Shown here: piece by piece, positions 7,743 to 16,586 of the stretch | Layout: the number at the start of each line of letters is the position of its first letter | Numbering within the stretch: position 1 is the stretch's first letter | DNA from: Streptomyces monashensis | GTDB lineage: Bacteria > Actinomycetota > Actinomycetes > Streptomycetales > Streptomycetaceae | DNA: 64,000 nucleotides | Assembly (NCBI RefSeq): GCF_001866665.1 | Contig: NZ_MLYO01000027.1 | Span: forward strand, 62,001 to 126,000 | Direction of reading: 5' to 3' | Position numbers and translations under genes: made by a program | Notes under the pieces: model-generated | What the model saw: the letters and a program-made list of their open reading frames with translations, nothing else | Database searches by the model: none | What the model was told of the DNA's origin: nothing

Positions 7743-9008
7743 GTGGTCGACGCGGATCAGACATTCGTCATCGTCGGGGGCGGTCTCGCCGGCGCGAAGG
7801 CGGCCGAGACGCTCCGGGCGGAGGGCTTCACCGGCCGGGTGATACTGATCAGCGACGAGCGCGACCACCCCTACGAACGCCCGCCGCTGTCCAAGGGCTA
7901 CCTGCTCGGCAAGGAGGAGCGCGACAGCGTCTTCGTGCACGAGCCCGCCTGGTACGCGCGCAACGACGTCGAGCTGCACCTCGGCCAGTTCGTCGACCGC
8001 ATCGACCGCGCGGCGAAGACGGTCCGCTTCGGCGACGACGGCACCCTCGTCCGCTACGACAAGCTGCTGCTGGTCACCGGCGCCGAGCCGCGCCGCCTCG
8101 ACATCCCCGGCACCGACCTCGCGGGCGTGCACCATCTGCGCCGGCTCGCCCACGCCGAGCGGCTCAAGGGCGTGCTCGGCTCGCTCGGCCGGGACAACGG
8201 GCACCTGGTGATCGCGGGCGCCGGCTGGATCGGCCTGGAGGTCGCGGCGGCGGCCCGCGAGTACGGCGCGGAGGTCACGGTGATCGACCCGTCGCCGACC
8301 CCGCTGCACCACGTGCTCGGCCCCGAGCTGGGCAACGTCTTCGCCGAGCTGCACCGCGAGCACGGCGTCCGCTTCCACTTCGGGCGGCAGCTCACCGAGA
8401 TCGTCGGCCAGGACGGCATGGTGCTCGCGGCCCGCACCGACGACGGCGAGGAGCACCCGGCGCACGACGTCCTCGCGGCGATCGGCGCGGCGCCCCGGAC
8501 CGGTCTCGCGGAGGCGGCCGGGCTGGAGATCGCCGACCGGGCGCACGGCGGCGGCATCGTCGTCGACGAGCGGCTGCGCACCTCCGACCCCGACATCTAC
8601 GCGGCCGGCGACGTGGCGAGCTTCCCGCTCGCCCTGTTCGGCACCCGGCTGCGGGTGGAGCACTGGGCCAATGCCCTCAACGGCGGCCCGGCCGCCGCCC
8701 GCGCGATGCTCGGCCAGGAGATCAGCTACGACCGGGTGCCGTACTTCTTCACCGACCAGTACGACCTGGGGATGGAGTACAGCGGCTGGGCACCGCCGGG
8801 GTCGTACGACGAGGTGGTGATCCGGGGTGACGCCGGCAAGCGGGAGTTCATCGCGTTCTGGGTGAAGGAGGGACGCGTGCTGGCCGGGATGAACGTGAAC
8901 GTGTGGGATGTCACAGACCCCGTCCAGAAGCTGATCCGCTCGCGGGCCCAGGTGGACACGGAGGCCCTGGCCGACCCGCACGTGCCCCTGGACGGCCTCG
9001 CCTCCTGA
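7743..9008 (+). CDS. FAD/NAD-dependent ferredoxin-reductase-type oxidoreductase
   Basis: This 421-residue flavoprotein has two Rossmann folds. The FAD-binding GxGxxG lies at the N-terminus (TFVIVGGGLAGAKAAETL), and the NAD(P)H-binding fold near residue 155 reads LVIAGAGWIGLEVAAAAREY. The second FAD motif IYAAGDVASF is followed by a C-terminal reductase domain. This is the layout of reductases that pass electrons to ferredoxins or rubredoxins, for example for cytochrome P450s. No ferredoxin or P450 gene is adjacent, so the partner is unknown. The GTG start at 7743 has the purine-rich stretch ACGAGGAGG upstream. Confidence 0.87.
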   Translation: MVDADQTFVIVGGGLAGAKAAETLRAEGFTGRVILISDERDHPYERPPLSKGYLLGKEERDSVFVHEPAWYARNDVELHLGQFVDRIDRAAKTVRFGDDGTLVRYDKLLLVTGAEPRRLDIPGTDLAGVHHLRRLAHAERLKGVLGSLGRDNGHLVIAGAGWIGLEVAAAAREYGAEVTVIDPSPTPLHHVLGPELGNVFAELHREHGVRFHFGRQLTEIVGQDGMVLAARTDDGEEHPAHDVLAAIGAAPRTGLAEAAGLEIADRAHGGGIVVDERLRTSDPDIYAAGDVASFPLALFGTRLRVEHWANALNGGPAAARAMLGQEISYDRVPYFFTDQYDLGMEYSGWAPPGSYDEVVIRGDAGKREFIAFWVKEGRVLAGMNVNVWDVTDPVQKLIRSRAQVDTEALADPHVPLDGLAS

Positions 9009-9046
9009 CCATCGGGAGTGTCGGTGCGGCCCCGTAGAATCGCCTC

Positions 9047-10942
9047 GTGGCAGGACGGATCAACGACGAGGACGTGAAGGCGGTACGGGACGCGGTCCCG
9101 ATCGACGCCGTGGTCTCCGAGTACCTCCACTTGCGCAGCGCGGGCGGCGGCAATCTCAAGGGCCTGTGCCCGTTCCACGACGAGAAGTCGCCGTCCTTCC
9201 AGGTCAGCCCGAGCAAGGGGCTCTTCCACTGCTTCGGCTGCCAGGAGGGCGGCGACACCATCACCTTCGTGATGAAGGTGGACCACCTCTCCTTCTCGGA
9301 GGCGGTGGAGCGGCTCGCCGCCCAGGCGGGCATCACGCTGCGCTACGAGGAGGGCGGGTACAACCCGGCCCACCAGCGCGGCGAGCGGATCCGCCTGGTC
9401 GAGGCGCACAAGATCGCCGCGCAGTGGTACGCCGAGCAGCTGGCCACCAGCCCCGAGGCCGAGACCGGCCGGGCCTTCCTCGCCGAGCGCGGCTTCGACC
9501 AGGCCGCGGCCGTCCACTTCGGCGTCGGCTACAGCCCCCAGGGCTGGGACCACCTCACCCGTTATCTGCGCGGCAAGGGTTTCACGGACAAGGAACTGGT
9601 CCTGTCCGGGCTGTCGCAGGAAGGCCGCCGCGGGCCCATCGACCGCTTCCGCGGCCGCCTGATGTGGCCCATCCGGGACATCGGCGGCGAGGTCGTCGGC
9701 TTCGGCGCCCGCAAGCTGTACGAGGCGGACAACGGCCCCAAGTACCTCAACACCCCCGAGACGGCGATCTACAAGAAGTCCCAGGTCCTCTACGGCGTCG
9801 ACCTGGCCAAGCAGCACATCGCCAAGGCCAGCCGGGCCGTGGTCGTCGAGGGTTACACCGACGTCATGGCCTGCCACCTCGCCGGCGTGACGACCGCGAT
9901 CGCCACCTGCGGCACGGCCTTCGGCGGCGAGCACATCAAGATCCTGCGCCGCCTGCTGCTGGACAACGGCTCGGCCCGCGTGATCTTCACCTTCGACGGC
10001 GACGCGGCCGGCCAGAAGGCCGCGCTGCGCGCCTTCGAGGACGACCAGAAGTTCGCCGCCGAGACGTACATCGCGATCGCGCCGGACGGCATGGATCCCT
10101 GCGAGCTGCGTCTCGCGAAGGGCGACGAGGCGGTGGCCGACCTGGCCGAACCGCGCACCCCGCTCTTCGAGTTCGCGCTGCGCCAGATCGTGAACCGCTA
10201 CGACCTGGACACCCCGGCGGGCCGCGCCGGCGCCCTGGACGAGGCGGCCCCCATCGTCGCCCGGATCAAGAACAGCGGCGCCCAGCACGAGGTCGCCGTC
10301 CAACTGGCCGGCATGCTCGGCATCCTCGACACCCAGTTCGTGGTCAAGCGGGTGGCCCAGCTGGCCCGCTGGGCGCGCGAGCGCGGCGGCCAGGGCCCGG
10401 CCCCGGCGGGCCCGCGGTCGTACGAGGCCGCCGCCCGCCCCGCCGCGGCGGGCCCCGCCCTCCAGCTCCGCAACCCGATCTACGCCACCGAACGCGAGCT
10501 GCTCAAACTCGCCCTCCAGCGCCCGGAGCTGGTCTCCCCGGCCTTCGACGCGTACGGCGTGGACGAGTTCACGGCCGCCCCCTACGCCGCCGTCCGCCAG
10601 GCGATCCTGGACGCGGGCGGCGCCGAGTACGGCGTGCAGGACAGCCAGGAGTACCTGGTCCGGGTCCGCGAGGCGGCCCCCGACGACACGGTCCGCGCCA
10701 TGGTCACCGAGCTGGCCGTGGAGGCGATCATGCGCCGCACGGTCGACGAGAACTACGCGGGCGAACAGCTCGTGACCGTCCGCCGCCGTGCCGTGGAGCG
10801 CCGCGTCCAGGAACTCCAGATCACCGCCCGCCGCCTGGAAGCCGGCGGCGACCCGGCCCAACTGGCCTCCGCGCACAACGAGTTGTGGGTCCTCCAGCAG
10901 TACGACCAGTCCCTGAAGACCCGCGGCGCGGAGGCGCTGTAA
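9047..10942 (+). CDS. dnaG: DNA primase
   Basis: This 631-residue primase makes RNA primers for lagging-strand synthesis. The N-terminal CHC2 zinc finger is intact (LCPFHDEKSPSFQVSP, then FHCFGCQEGGD). The catalytic core carries the TOPRIM acidic motif in VVVEGYTDVMACHLAGV and the FTFDGDAAGQKAA block. The C-terminal third is the helical helicase-binding region. Length and domain order are normal for actinobacteria. GTG at 9047 is the start because the family sequence RINDEDVKAVRDAV follows at once. Confidence 0.96.
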   Translation: MAGRINDEDVKAVRDAVPIDAVVSEYLHLRSAGGGNLKGLCPFHDEKSPSFQVSPSKGLFHCFGCQEGGDTITFVMKVDHLSFSEAVERLAAQAGITLRYEEGGYNPAHQRGERIRLVEAHKIAAQWYAEQLATSPEAETGRAFLAERGFDQAAAVHFGVGYSPQGWDHLTRYLRGKGFTDKELVLSGLSQEGRRGPIDRFRGRLMWPIRDIGGEVVGFGARKLYEADNGPKYLNTPETAIYKKSQVLYGVDLAKQHIAKASRAVVVEGYTDVMACHLAGVTTAIATCGTAFGGEHIKILRRLLLDNGSARVIFTFDGDAAGQKAALRAFEDDQKFAAETYIAIAPDGMDPCELRLAKGDEAVADLAEPRTPLFEFALRQIVNRYDLDTPAGRAGALDEAAPIVARIKNSGAQHEVAVQLAGMLGILDTQFVVKRVAQLARWARERGGQGPAPAGPRSYEAAARPAAAGPALQLRNPIYATERELLKLALQRPELVSPAFDAYGVDEFTAAPYAAVRQAILDAGGAEYGVQDSQEYLVRVREAAPDDTVRAMVTELAVEAIMRRTVDENYAGEQLVTVRRRAVERRVQELQITARRLEAGGDPAQLASAHNELWVLQQYDQSLKTRGAEAL

Positions 10943-10951
10943 AGGGGCTGG

Positions 10952-11326
10952 CTAGCCCTCTTCCCGGGGCTGCTCGGGAGGTGCGATGCCGAGGTGGTCG
11001 GTGATCGCGCCGACTTGTGTGGTGAGGGACCCGACCTGCCCGGTGAGTGTTCCGATCTGCTCCATCATCGCCACCTGGCCGGACACCAGGGCGCCGAGCA
11101 ACTTGCCGTGCTCCGCCAGCGTCTTGCCGTGTTCGAGCTGTGTCTCCCGCAGAGCCCTGATCACCTGCATGTCGGCACGCCGCTGCACCTGGAGAGCCGC
11201 CACGTCGCGGTCCGCCCCCACGGCGAGGTTGTGGGTCGTCGTGCGCTCCGCCATGGCCTCGTCCACCCGCGCCTCCAGCGCCTCCACGCGGCGCCGCAGC
11301 TCGTCCATCTCGCTCATGCCTTCCAT
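10952..11326 (-). CDS. Short coiled-coil protein of unknown function
   Basis: This 124-residue protein is convergent with dnaG, leaving only 9 bp between stop codons. The sequence is almost entirely heptad-like: LRRRVEALEARVDEAMAE at the start, ALRETQLEHGKTLAEHGKLL in the middle, and a tail of repeats such as IGTLTGQVGSLTTQVGAI. A trimeric or dimeric coiled coil is expected. There is no signal peptide or membrane segment. The start may be the Met at 11326 or the second Met (MSEMDEL) at 11317. I do not recognise a named family. Confidence 0.65.
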   Translation of the reverse strand: MEGMSEMDELRRRVEALEARVDEAMAERTTTHNLAVGADRDVAALQVQRRADMQVIRALRETQLEHGKTLAEHGKLLGALVSGQVAMMEQIGTLTGQVGSLTTQVGAITDHLGIAPPEQPREEG

Positions 11327-11570
11327 CCTGCCTCATGTCGATGCGCCCCACTCTTGGCCGCATATGTCATTCGGATAGTCCAACGAGCTGAGTAACCATC
11401 CGGTCACCAGGCGAACGCAAAAAGTCACCGCACGCCCCTCGTGGCGGGGATGTGTCGTACTCCACACTGGGGGCGGTGCCCGAGTCCTCGGAGCGCAGGC
11501 CGTCGACTCTCCGCTCCCGAAGTAGCGCTGTCGCACTCGGTCGGCAGCGATCATCCTGGAGGTCGCCCCC

Positions 11571-12749
11571 GTGCAGACCCAGACCCTCACTCAGACCGAC
11601 AGCGCCACCCGTGCCACCCGCACCACCCGCGCCACCACCGTCACCGCGGACGAGCCGGACGCCGAGCCGGACGTCCTCGGGGCCGTGCCCCCGCAGCGCC
11701 GCGGTGACGGGCACCCGCAGGACACGCCCGCCGAGCCGGCCGAACCGCCGGCGGACGCGCTCACGGACGAGCCCCAAGAGCCCGAGGAGCCCGACGAACC
11801 CGCCGTCGCACCGGTCGCCGCACGGGCCGACTCCGGTGGCCCCTCCGCCGATCTGTTCCGCCAGTACCTGCGCGAGATCGGGCGCATCCCGCTGCTCACC
11901 GCCGCCGAGGAGGTCGAACTCGCCCGCCGGGTCGAGGCCGGCCTGTTCGCCGAGGAGAAGCTGGCCAACACCCCCGACCTGGACACCAGGCTGGCGCTCG
12001 ACCTGGACCGGCTCGTCGTGATGGGACGGATGGCCAAGCGGCGGCTCATCGAGGCCAACCTGCGGCTCGTCGTCTCGGTCGCCAAGCGGTACGTCGGACG
12101 CGGGCTGACCATGCTCGACCTCGTCCAGGAGGGCAACCTCGGGCTGATCCGCGCGGTGGAGAAGTTCGACTACGCCCGCGGCTACAAGTTCTCGACGTAC
12201 GCCACCTGGTGGATCCGCCAGGCCATGTCCCGGGCGCTGGCCGACCAGGCCCGCACCATCCGCGTCCCGGTGCACGTGGTCGAGCTGATCAACCGGGTCG
12301 TGCGCGTGCAGCGCCGGATGCTCCAGGAGCGGGGGTACGAGCCGACGCCCGACGAGGTCGCCGCCCACCTCGACCTGCCGCCCGAGCGGGTCAGCGAGGT
12401 GCTGCGGCTCGCCCAGGAACCGGTCTCCCTGCACGCCCCGGTCGGCGAGGAGGAGGACGTGGCCCTCGGTGACCTCATCGAGGACGGCGACGCCGCGAGC
12501 CCGGTCGAGTCGGCCGCGTTCCTGCTGCTGCGGCAGCACCTGGAGGCGGTGCTGTCCACGCTGGGGGAGCGGGAGCGCAAGGTCGTCCAGCTCCGCTACG
12601 GCCTCGCCGACGGCCGGCCCCGCACGCTGGAGGAGATAGGCCGCATCTTCGGCGTCACACGGGAGCGGATACGGCAGATCGAGTCCAAGACCCTCAACAA
12701 GCTCCGGGATCACGCGTTCGCGGACCAGCTGCGGGGCTATCTGGACTGA
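11571..12749 (+). CDS. hrdA: Sigma-70 family RNA polymerase sigma factor, HrdA-like
   Basis: This 392-residue group 1/2 sigma factor begins with about 105 Pro/Glu/Asp-rich residues in place of a long region 1.1. Region 1.2 follows (DLFRQYLREIGRIPLLTAAE). Region 2 includes RLIEANLRLVVSVAKRYVGRG and the -10-recognition segment YKFSTYATWWIRQAMSRALA. Region 4 has the -35 helix-turn-helix ending GVTRERIRQIESKTLNKL. A location close to dnaG and opposite an ABC exporter pair and xylulokinase is what I recall for hrdA of S. coelicolor; the paralogue assignment rests on that. The GTG at 11571 follows the ribosome site TGGAGG. Confidence 0.82.
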   Translation: MQTQTLTQTDSATRATRTTRATTVTADEPDAEPDVLGAVPPQRRGDGHPQDTPAEPAEPPADALTDEPQEPEEPDEPAVAPVAARADSGGPSADLFRQYLREIGRIPLLTAAEEVELARRVEAGLFAEEKLANTPDLDTRLALDLDRLVVMGRMAKRRLIEANLRLVVSVAKRYVGRGLTMLDLVQEGNLGLIRAVEKFDYARGYKFSTYATWWIRQAMSRALADQARTIRVPVHVVELINRVVRVQRRMLQERGYEPTPDEVAAHLDLPPERVSEVLRLAQEPVSLHAPVGEEEDVALGDLIEDGDAASPVESAAFLLLRQHLEAVLSTLGERERKVVQLRYGLADGRPRTLEEIGRIFGVTRERIRQIESKTLNKLRDHAFADQLRGYLD

Positions 12750-12754
12750 AGCGG

Positions 12755-12779
12755 GGGGCCGCCCGGGACGGGCGGCCCC
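12755..12779 (+). terminator. Terminator between hrdA and the ABC exporter operon
   Basis: GGGGCCGCCC (12755-12764) pairs perfectly with GGGCGGCCCC (12770-12779). The hairpin lies in the 39-bp gap between convergent genes and probably serves both. Confidence 0.75.
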
Positions 12780-12788
12780 TCTGCGCTG

Positions 12789-14714
12789 TCAGTCCACCTC
12801 GGCCACCGCCTGCGCGAACTGCGCCTTGTAGAGCCGCGCGTACGCGCCGTCCGCCGCCAACAGCTCGGCGTGCGCGCCCTGTTCCACGATCGAGCCGTTC
12901 TCCATCACGAGGATGGTGTCGGCGTCCCGGATCGTGGAGAGCCGGTGGGCGATCACGAACGACGTGCGGCCGTGCGCCAGTTTGGCCATGGCCTTCTGGA
13001 TCAGGACCTCCGTGCGGGTGTCCACGGAGCTCGTCGCCTCGTCCAGGACGAGGATCACCGGGTCGGACAGGAACGCCCGCGCGATGGTGATGAGCTGCTT
13101 CTCACCCGCGCTGACTCCCGTGCCGTCGTCGTCGATCACCGTGTCGTAGCCCTCGGGCAGGGTGCGGATGAACCGGTCGGCGTGGGCCGCCCGGGCCGCC
13201 TCCTCGATCTCCCCGCGAGTGACCTCGCGCGCGGCGCCGTACGCGATGTTCTCCGCGATCGTGCCGCCGAACAGCCAGGTGTCCTGGAGCACCATGCCGA
13301 TCCCGGACCGCAGTTCGTCGCGGGTCATCCGCCGGACGTCGACGCCGTCCAGGGTGATCCGGCCGCCCGAGACGTCGTAGAACCGCATCAGAAGGTTGAC
13401 CAGCGTGGTCTTGCCCGCGCCGGTCGGGCCGACGATCGCGACCGTGTGACCGGGCTCCACCGTGAGCGAGAGGTCCTCGATCAGCGGCTTCTCCGGGTCG
13501 TACCGGAAGGACACGTGCTCCAGGCGGACCCGTCCGCGCAGCTCCTCGGGCCGCTCGCCCGGTACCGGGTCGGCCTCCTGCTCCTCGGCGTCGAGGAGTT
13601 CGAAGACCCGCTCCGCCGAGGCGACGCCGGACTGCACCAGGTTCGCCATCGAGGCGACCTGCGTCAGCGGCATCGAGAACTGCCGCGAGTACTGGATGAA
13701 GGCCTGGACGTCACCGATGGACAGCGAGCCGGAGGCGACCCGCAGTCCGCCGACCACGGCGACCAGCACGTAGTTCAGGTTGGAGACGAACATCATCAGC
13801 GGCTGCATCACACCGCTGTTGAACTGCGCCTTGAACCCTGCCTCGTACAGCGCCTGGTTCTGCTCGGCGAACTGCCGCGCCGACTCCTCCTGGCGGCCGA
13901 ACACCTTCACCAGGGTGTGCCCGGTGTACATCTCCTCGATGTGGGCGTTCAGTTTGCCCGTCGTGCGCCACTGCTGCACGAAGTGCGGCTGGGACCGCTT
14001 GCCGACCCGGGTCGCCACCAGCGCCGACAGCGGCACGGTGACGAGGGCGACGAGCGCCAGGATCCAGGAGACCCAGAACATCATCACCAGCACGCCGACG
14101 ATGGTGAGCAGGGAGTTGATCAGCTGGCCCATCGACTGCTGGAGCGTCTGGCCGATGTTGTCGATGTCGTTGGTCGCGCGCGAGAGCACCTCACCGCGCT
14201 GGCGCTTGTCGAAGTACGACAGCGGCAGCCGGGACAGCTTCGTCTGCACCTGCTCGCGCAGCCGGAGCATGGTGAGGTTCACGGTCCGGTTGACCAGCCG
14301 GGTCGCGATCGCCATCAGCAGGCCGGAGGCCATGAACGTGCCGAGCGCGAGCAGCAGGACGTTGCCGACGGCCCCGAAGTCGATGCCCTTGCCCGGGGTG
14401 AACGCGGTGCTCCCCAGCATGTCCGCGACCGCGCCCCGGCCGTGGGCCCGCATCTGCTCGAGGACCTGCTGCTTGGTGGCACCGGCGGGCATCTGCCGGC
14501 CGATGATGCCGGAGAAGACCAGGTCGGTGGCCCGGCCGAGGATCTTCGGGCCGATCACGCTCAGGGCCACGCTGGCGACCGTGCACAGCAGCAGGGCGCA
14601 GATCGTGACCCGTTCGGGTCTGAACTGGGCGAGGAGCCGTTTGCTCGACCCCTTGAAGTCCATGGAGCGCTGGTCGGGACCGCTCCCGGCCATCATGCGC
14701 ATGGGCCCGGCCAT
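12789..14714 (-). CDS. ABC exporter half-transporter (second gene of a pair)
   Basis: This 641-residue half-transporter has an N-terminal six-helix exporter domain (about residues 40-370) fused to an ATPase domain. Walker A reads VGPTGAGKTTLVNLLM, the signature region VSAGEKQLITIARAF has VSAGE in place of the canonical LSGGQ, and Walker B reads DPVILVLDEATSSVD. Its ATG at 14714 overlaps the stop of the preceding gene (ATGA), so the two are translationally coupled and likely form a heterodimer. Substrate is unknown; lipid or drug export is the family norm. Confidence 0.9.
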   Translation of the reverse strand: MAGPMRMMAGSGPDQRSMDFKGSSKRLLAQFRPERVTICALLLCTVASVALSVIGPKILGRATDLVFSGIIGRQMPAGATKQQVLEQMRAHGRGAVADMLGSTAFTPGKGIDFGAVGNVLLLALGTFMASGLLMAIATRLVNRTVNLTMLRLREQVQTKLSRLPLSYFDKRQRGEVLSRATNDIDNIGQTLQQSMGQLINSLLTIVGVLVMMFWVSWILALVALVTVPLSALVATRVGKRSQPHFVQQWRTTGKLNAHIEEMYTGHTLVKVFGRQEESARQFAEQNQALYEAGFKAQFNSGVMQPLMMFVSNLNYVLVAVVGGLRVASGSLSIGDVQAFIQYSRQFSMPLTQVASMANLVQSGVASAERVFELLDAEEQEADPVPGERPEELRGRVRLEHVSFRYDPEKPLIEDLSLTVEPGHTVAIVGPTGAGKTTLVNLLMRFYDVSGGRITLDGVDVRRMTRDELRSGIGMVLQDTWLFGGTIAENIAYGAAREVTRGEIEEAARAAHADRFIRTLPEGYDTVIDDDGTGVSAGEKQLITIARAFLSDPVILVLDEATSSVDTRTEVLIQKAMAKLAHGRTSFVIAHRLSTIRDADTILVMENGSIVEQGAHAELLAADGAYARLYKAQFAQAVAEVD

Positions 14715-16510
14715 CAGGCAGCCTCCGCTTCCGTCAGCTGGGAGAGCACGATCTCCCGGTAGGTCTCGTTGCCCGCCATCAGCTCCTGGTGCCGGCCGCT
14801 GCCGACGATCCGGCCCTCGTCCAGCACGATGATGCGGTCCGCGTCCCGGATGGTCGCCACGCGCTGGGCGACGATGACGACGGTGGCCTCGGCGGTCTCC
14901 CGGCCGAGCGCCGCGCGCAGCGCCGCGTCGGTGGCGTAGTCGAGGGCGGAGAAGGAGTCGTCGAAGAGGTAGATCTCCGGGCGCTGGACGAGGGTGCGGG
15001 CGATCGCGAGGCGCTGGCGCTGACCACCCGACACGTTCGTGCCGCCCTGCGCGATGGGCGCGTCGAGGCCGCCCTCCAGCTTGCTGACGAAGTCCTTGGC
15101 CTGCGCCACCTCCAGCGCGTGCCACAGCTCCTCGTCGGTGGCGTCGGGATTGCCGTAGCGCAGGTTGGTCGCGACCGTGCCCGCGAACAGGTACGGCTTC
15201 TGCGGGACCAGGCCGACCGTCCTCGCCAGCAGCCGCGGGTCGACCCGCTGCACGTCCACGCCGTCGACCAGGACCTCGCCGTCGGTCGCGTCGAACAGTC
15301 GTGGGACCAGCCCGAGGAGCGTGGACTTGCCGCTGCCGGTGGAGCCGATCACGGCGGTCGTCTCACCCGGCCGGGCGAGAAGGTCGACGCCCTTCAGCAC
15401 CGGCTCCTCGGCCCCCGGATAGCGGAAGCCGGCCGCGCGGATCTCCAGATGGCCGCGCGCCCGCAGTTCGGTGACGGGCTCCGTGGGCGGCACCACGCTG
15501 GAGTCGGTCGCGAGGACGTCCTGGATGCGCTCGGCGCAGACCTCCGCGCGCGGCACCATCATGAACATGAAGGTGGCCATCATCACGGACATCACGATCT
15601 GCATCAGATAGGCGAGGAACGCGGTCAGGTCGCCGATCTTCATGTCGCCGCTGTCGATGCGGTGTGCGCCGAACCACACGACCGCGATCGACGACACGTT
15701 CACCACGGTCATGACGACGGGGAACATCAGCGCGAGCATCCGGCCGGTGGCCAGCTGCATCTCGGTCAGGTCGCCGTTCGCCCTCCCGAACCGCTCCTGC
15801 TCGTAACCGTCCCGCACGAAGGCGCGGATCACCCGGTTGCCGCTGATCTGCTCGCGCAGCACCCGGTTCACCGTGTCGAGGCGTTCCTGCATCGAGCGGA
15901 ACAGCGGCCGCAGCCGGCGCACGATCAGCGTGACGCAGATCGCGAGCACCGGAACGACGGCCACCAGCACCCCGGACAGCGGCACGTCGAGGCCGAGGGC
16001 CATCACGATGCCGCCGACGCACATGATGGGCGCCGACACCATCAGCGTGAACGTCATCAGGGCCAGCATCTGGACCTGCTGCACGTCGTTCGTCGTACGG
16101 GTGATGAGGGAGGGGGCACCGAAGTGGCCCAGCTCACGCGAGGAGAAGGACTGCACCCGGTCGAAGACGGCACCGCGCACGTCCCGGCCGATCGCGGAGG
16201 CGGTCCGCGCACCGAAGTAGACGGCGCCGATGTTGCATATGACCTGGGCCAGCGAGATGCCGATCATGAGGGCGCCGAAGGACAGGATGTAACCCGTGTC
16301 ACCCTTCACGACACCGTTGTCGATGATGTGCGCGTTGAGGGTGGGCAGATAGAGGGTGGCACACGTCTGGAGGAACTGGAGCAGCACCAGCAGGGCGATG
16401 GGTTTCTTGTAGGGCCTGAGGTAGGCCCGTAGAAGTCGTATGAGCACGCTGCGTCTCTCGGAGTCGGCGAAAGGGCGGTTCGGTTGCCCTTGGCCCCTAT
16501 CGTCCGACAC
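14714..16510 (-). CDS. ABC exporter half-transporter (first gene of a pair)
   Basis: This 598-residue half-transporter has a membrane domain starting near RAYLRPYKKPIALLVLL and a C-terminal ATPase. Walker A is VIGSTGSGKSTLLGLV, the signature is NVSGGQRQRLAIART, and Walker B is RPEIYLFDDSFSALDYATD. That Walker B has Asp where the catalytic Glu is usual, so this subunit may carry the degenerate site of an asymmetric pair while its partner keeps LDEATS. The GTG at 16510 begins MSDDRGQGQ; a shorter form from an internal GTG near residue 22 is possible. Confidence 0.9.
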   Translation of the reverse strand: MSDDRGQGQPNRPFADSERRSVLIRLLRAYLRPYKKPIALLVLLQFLQTCATLYLPTLNAHIIDNGVVKGDTGYILSFGALMIGISLAQVICNIGAVYFGARTASAIGRDVRGAVFDRVQSFSSRELGHFGAPSLITRTTNDVQQVQMLALMTFTLMVSAPIMCVGGIVMALGLDVPLSGVLVAVVPVLAICVTLIVRRLRPLFRSMQERLDTVNRVLREQISGNRVIRAFVRDGYEQERFGRANGDLTEMQLATGRMLALMFPVVMTVVNVSSIAVVWFGAHRIDSGDMKIGDLTAFLAYLMQIVMSVMMATFMFMMVPRAEVCAERIQDVLATDSSVVPPTEPVTELRARGHLEIRAAGFRYPGAEEPVLKGVDLLARPGETTAVIGSTGSGKSTLLGLVPRLFDATDGEVLVDGVDVQRVDPRLLARTVGLVPQKPYLFAGTVATNLRYGNPDATDEELWHALEVAQAKDFVSKLEGGLDAPIAQGGTNVSGGQRQRLAIARTLVQRPEIYLFDDSFSALDYATDAALRAALGRETAEATVVIVAQRVATIRDADRIIVLDEGRIVGSGRHQELMAGNETYREIVLSQLTEAEAA

Positions 16511-16586
16511 TCCACCCGCGTTACCTCAAGTGATTTAACCGGCGGACGAGCGCGTACGGCCACGCGTGCGGAAGCTCGTACGACGC

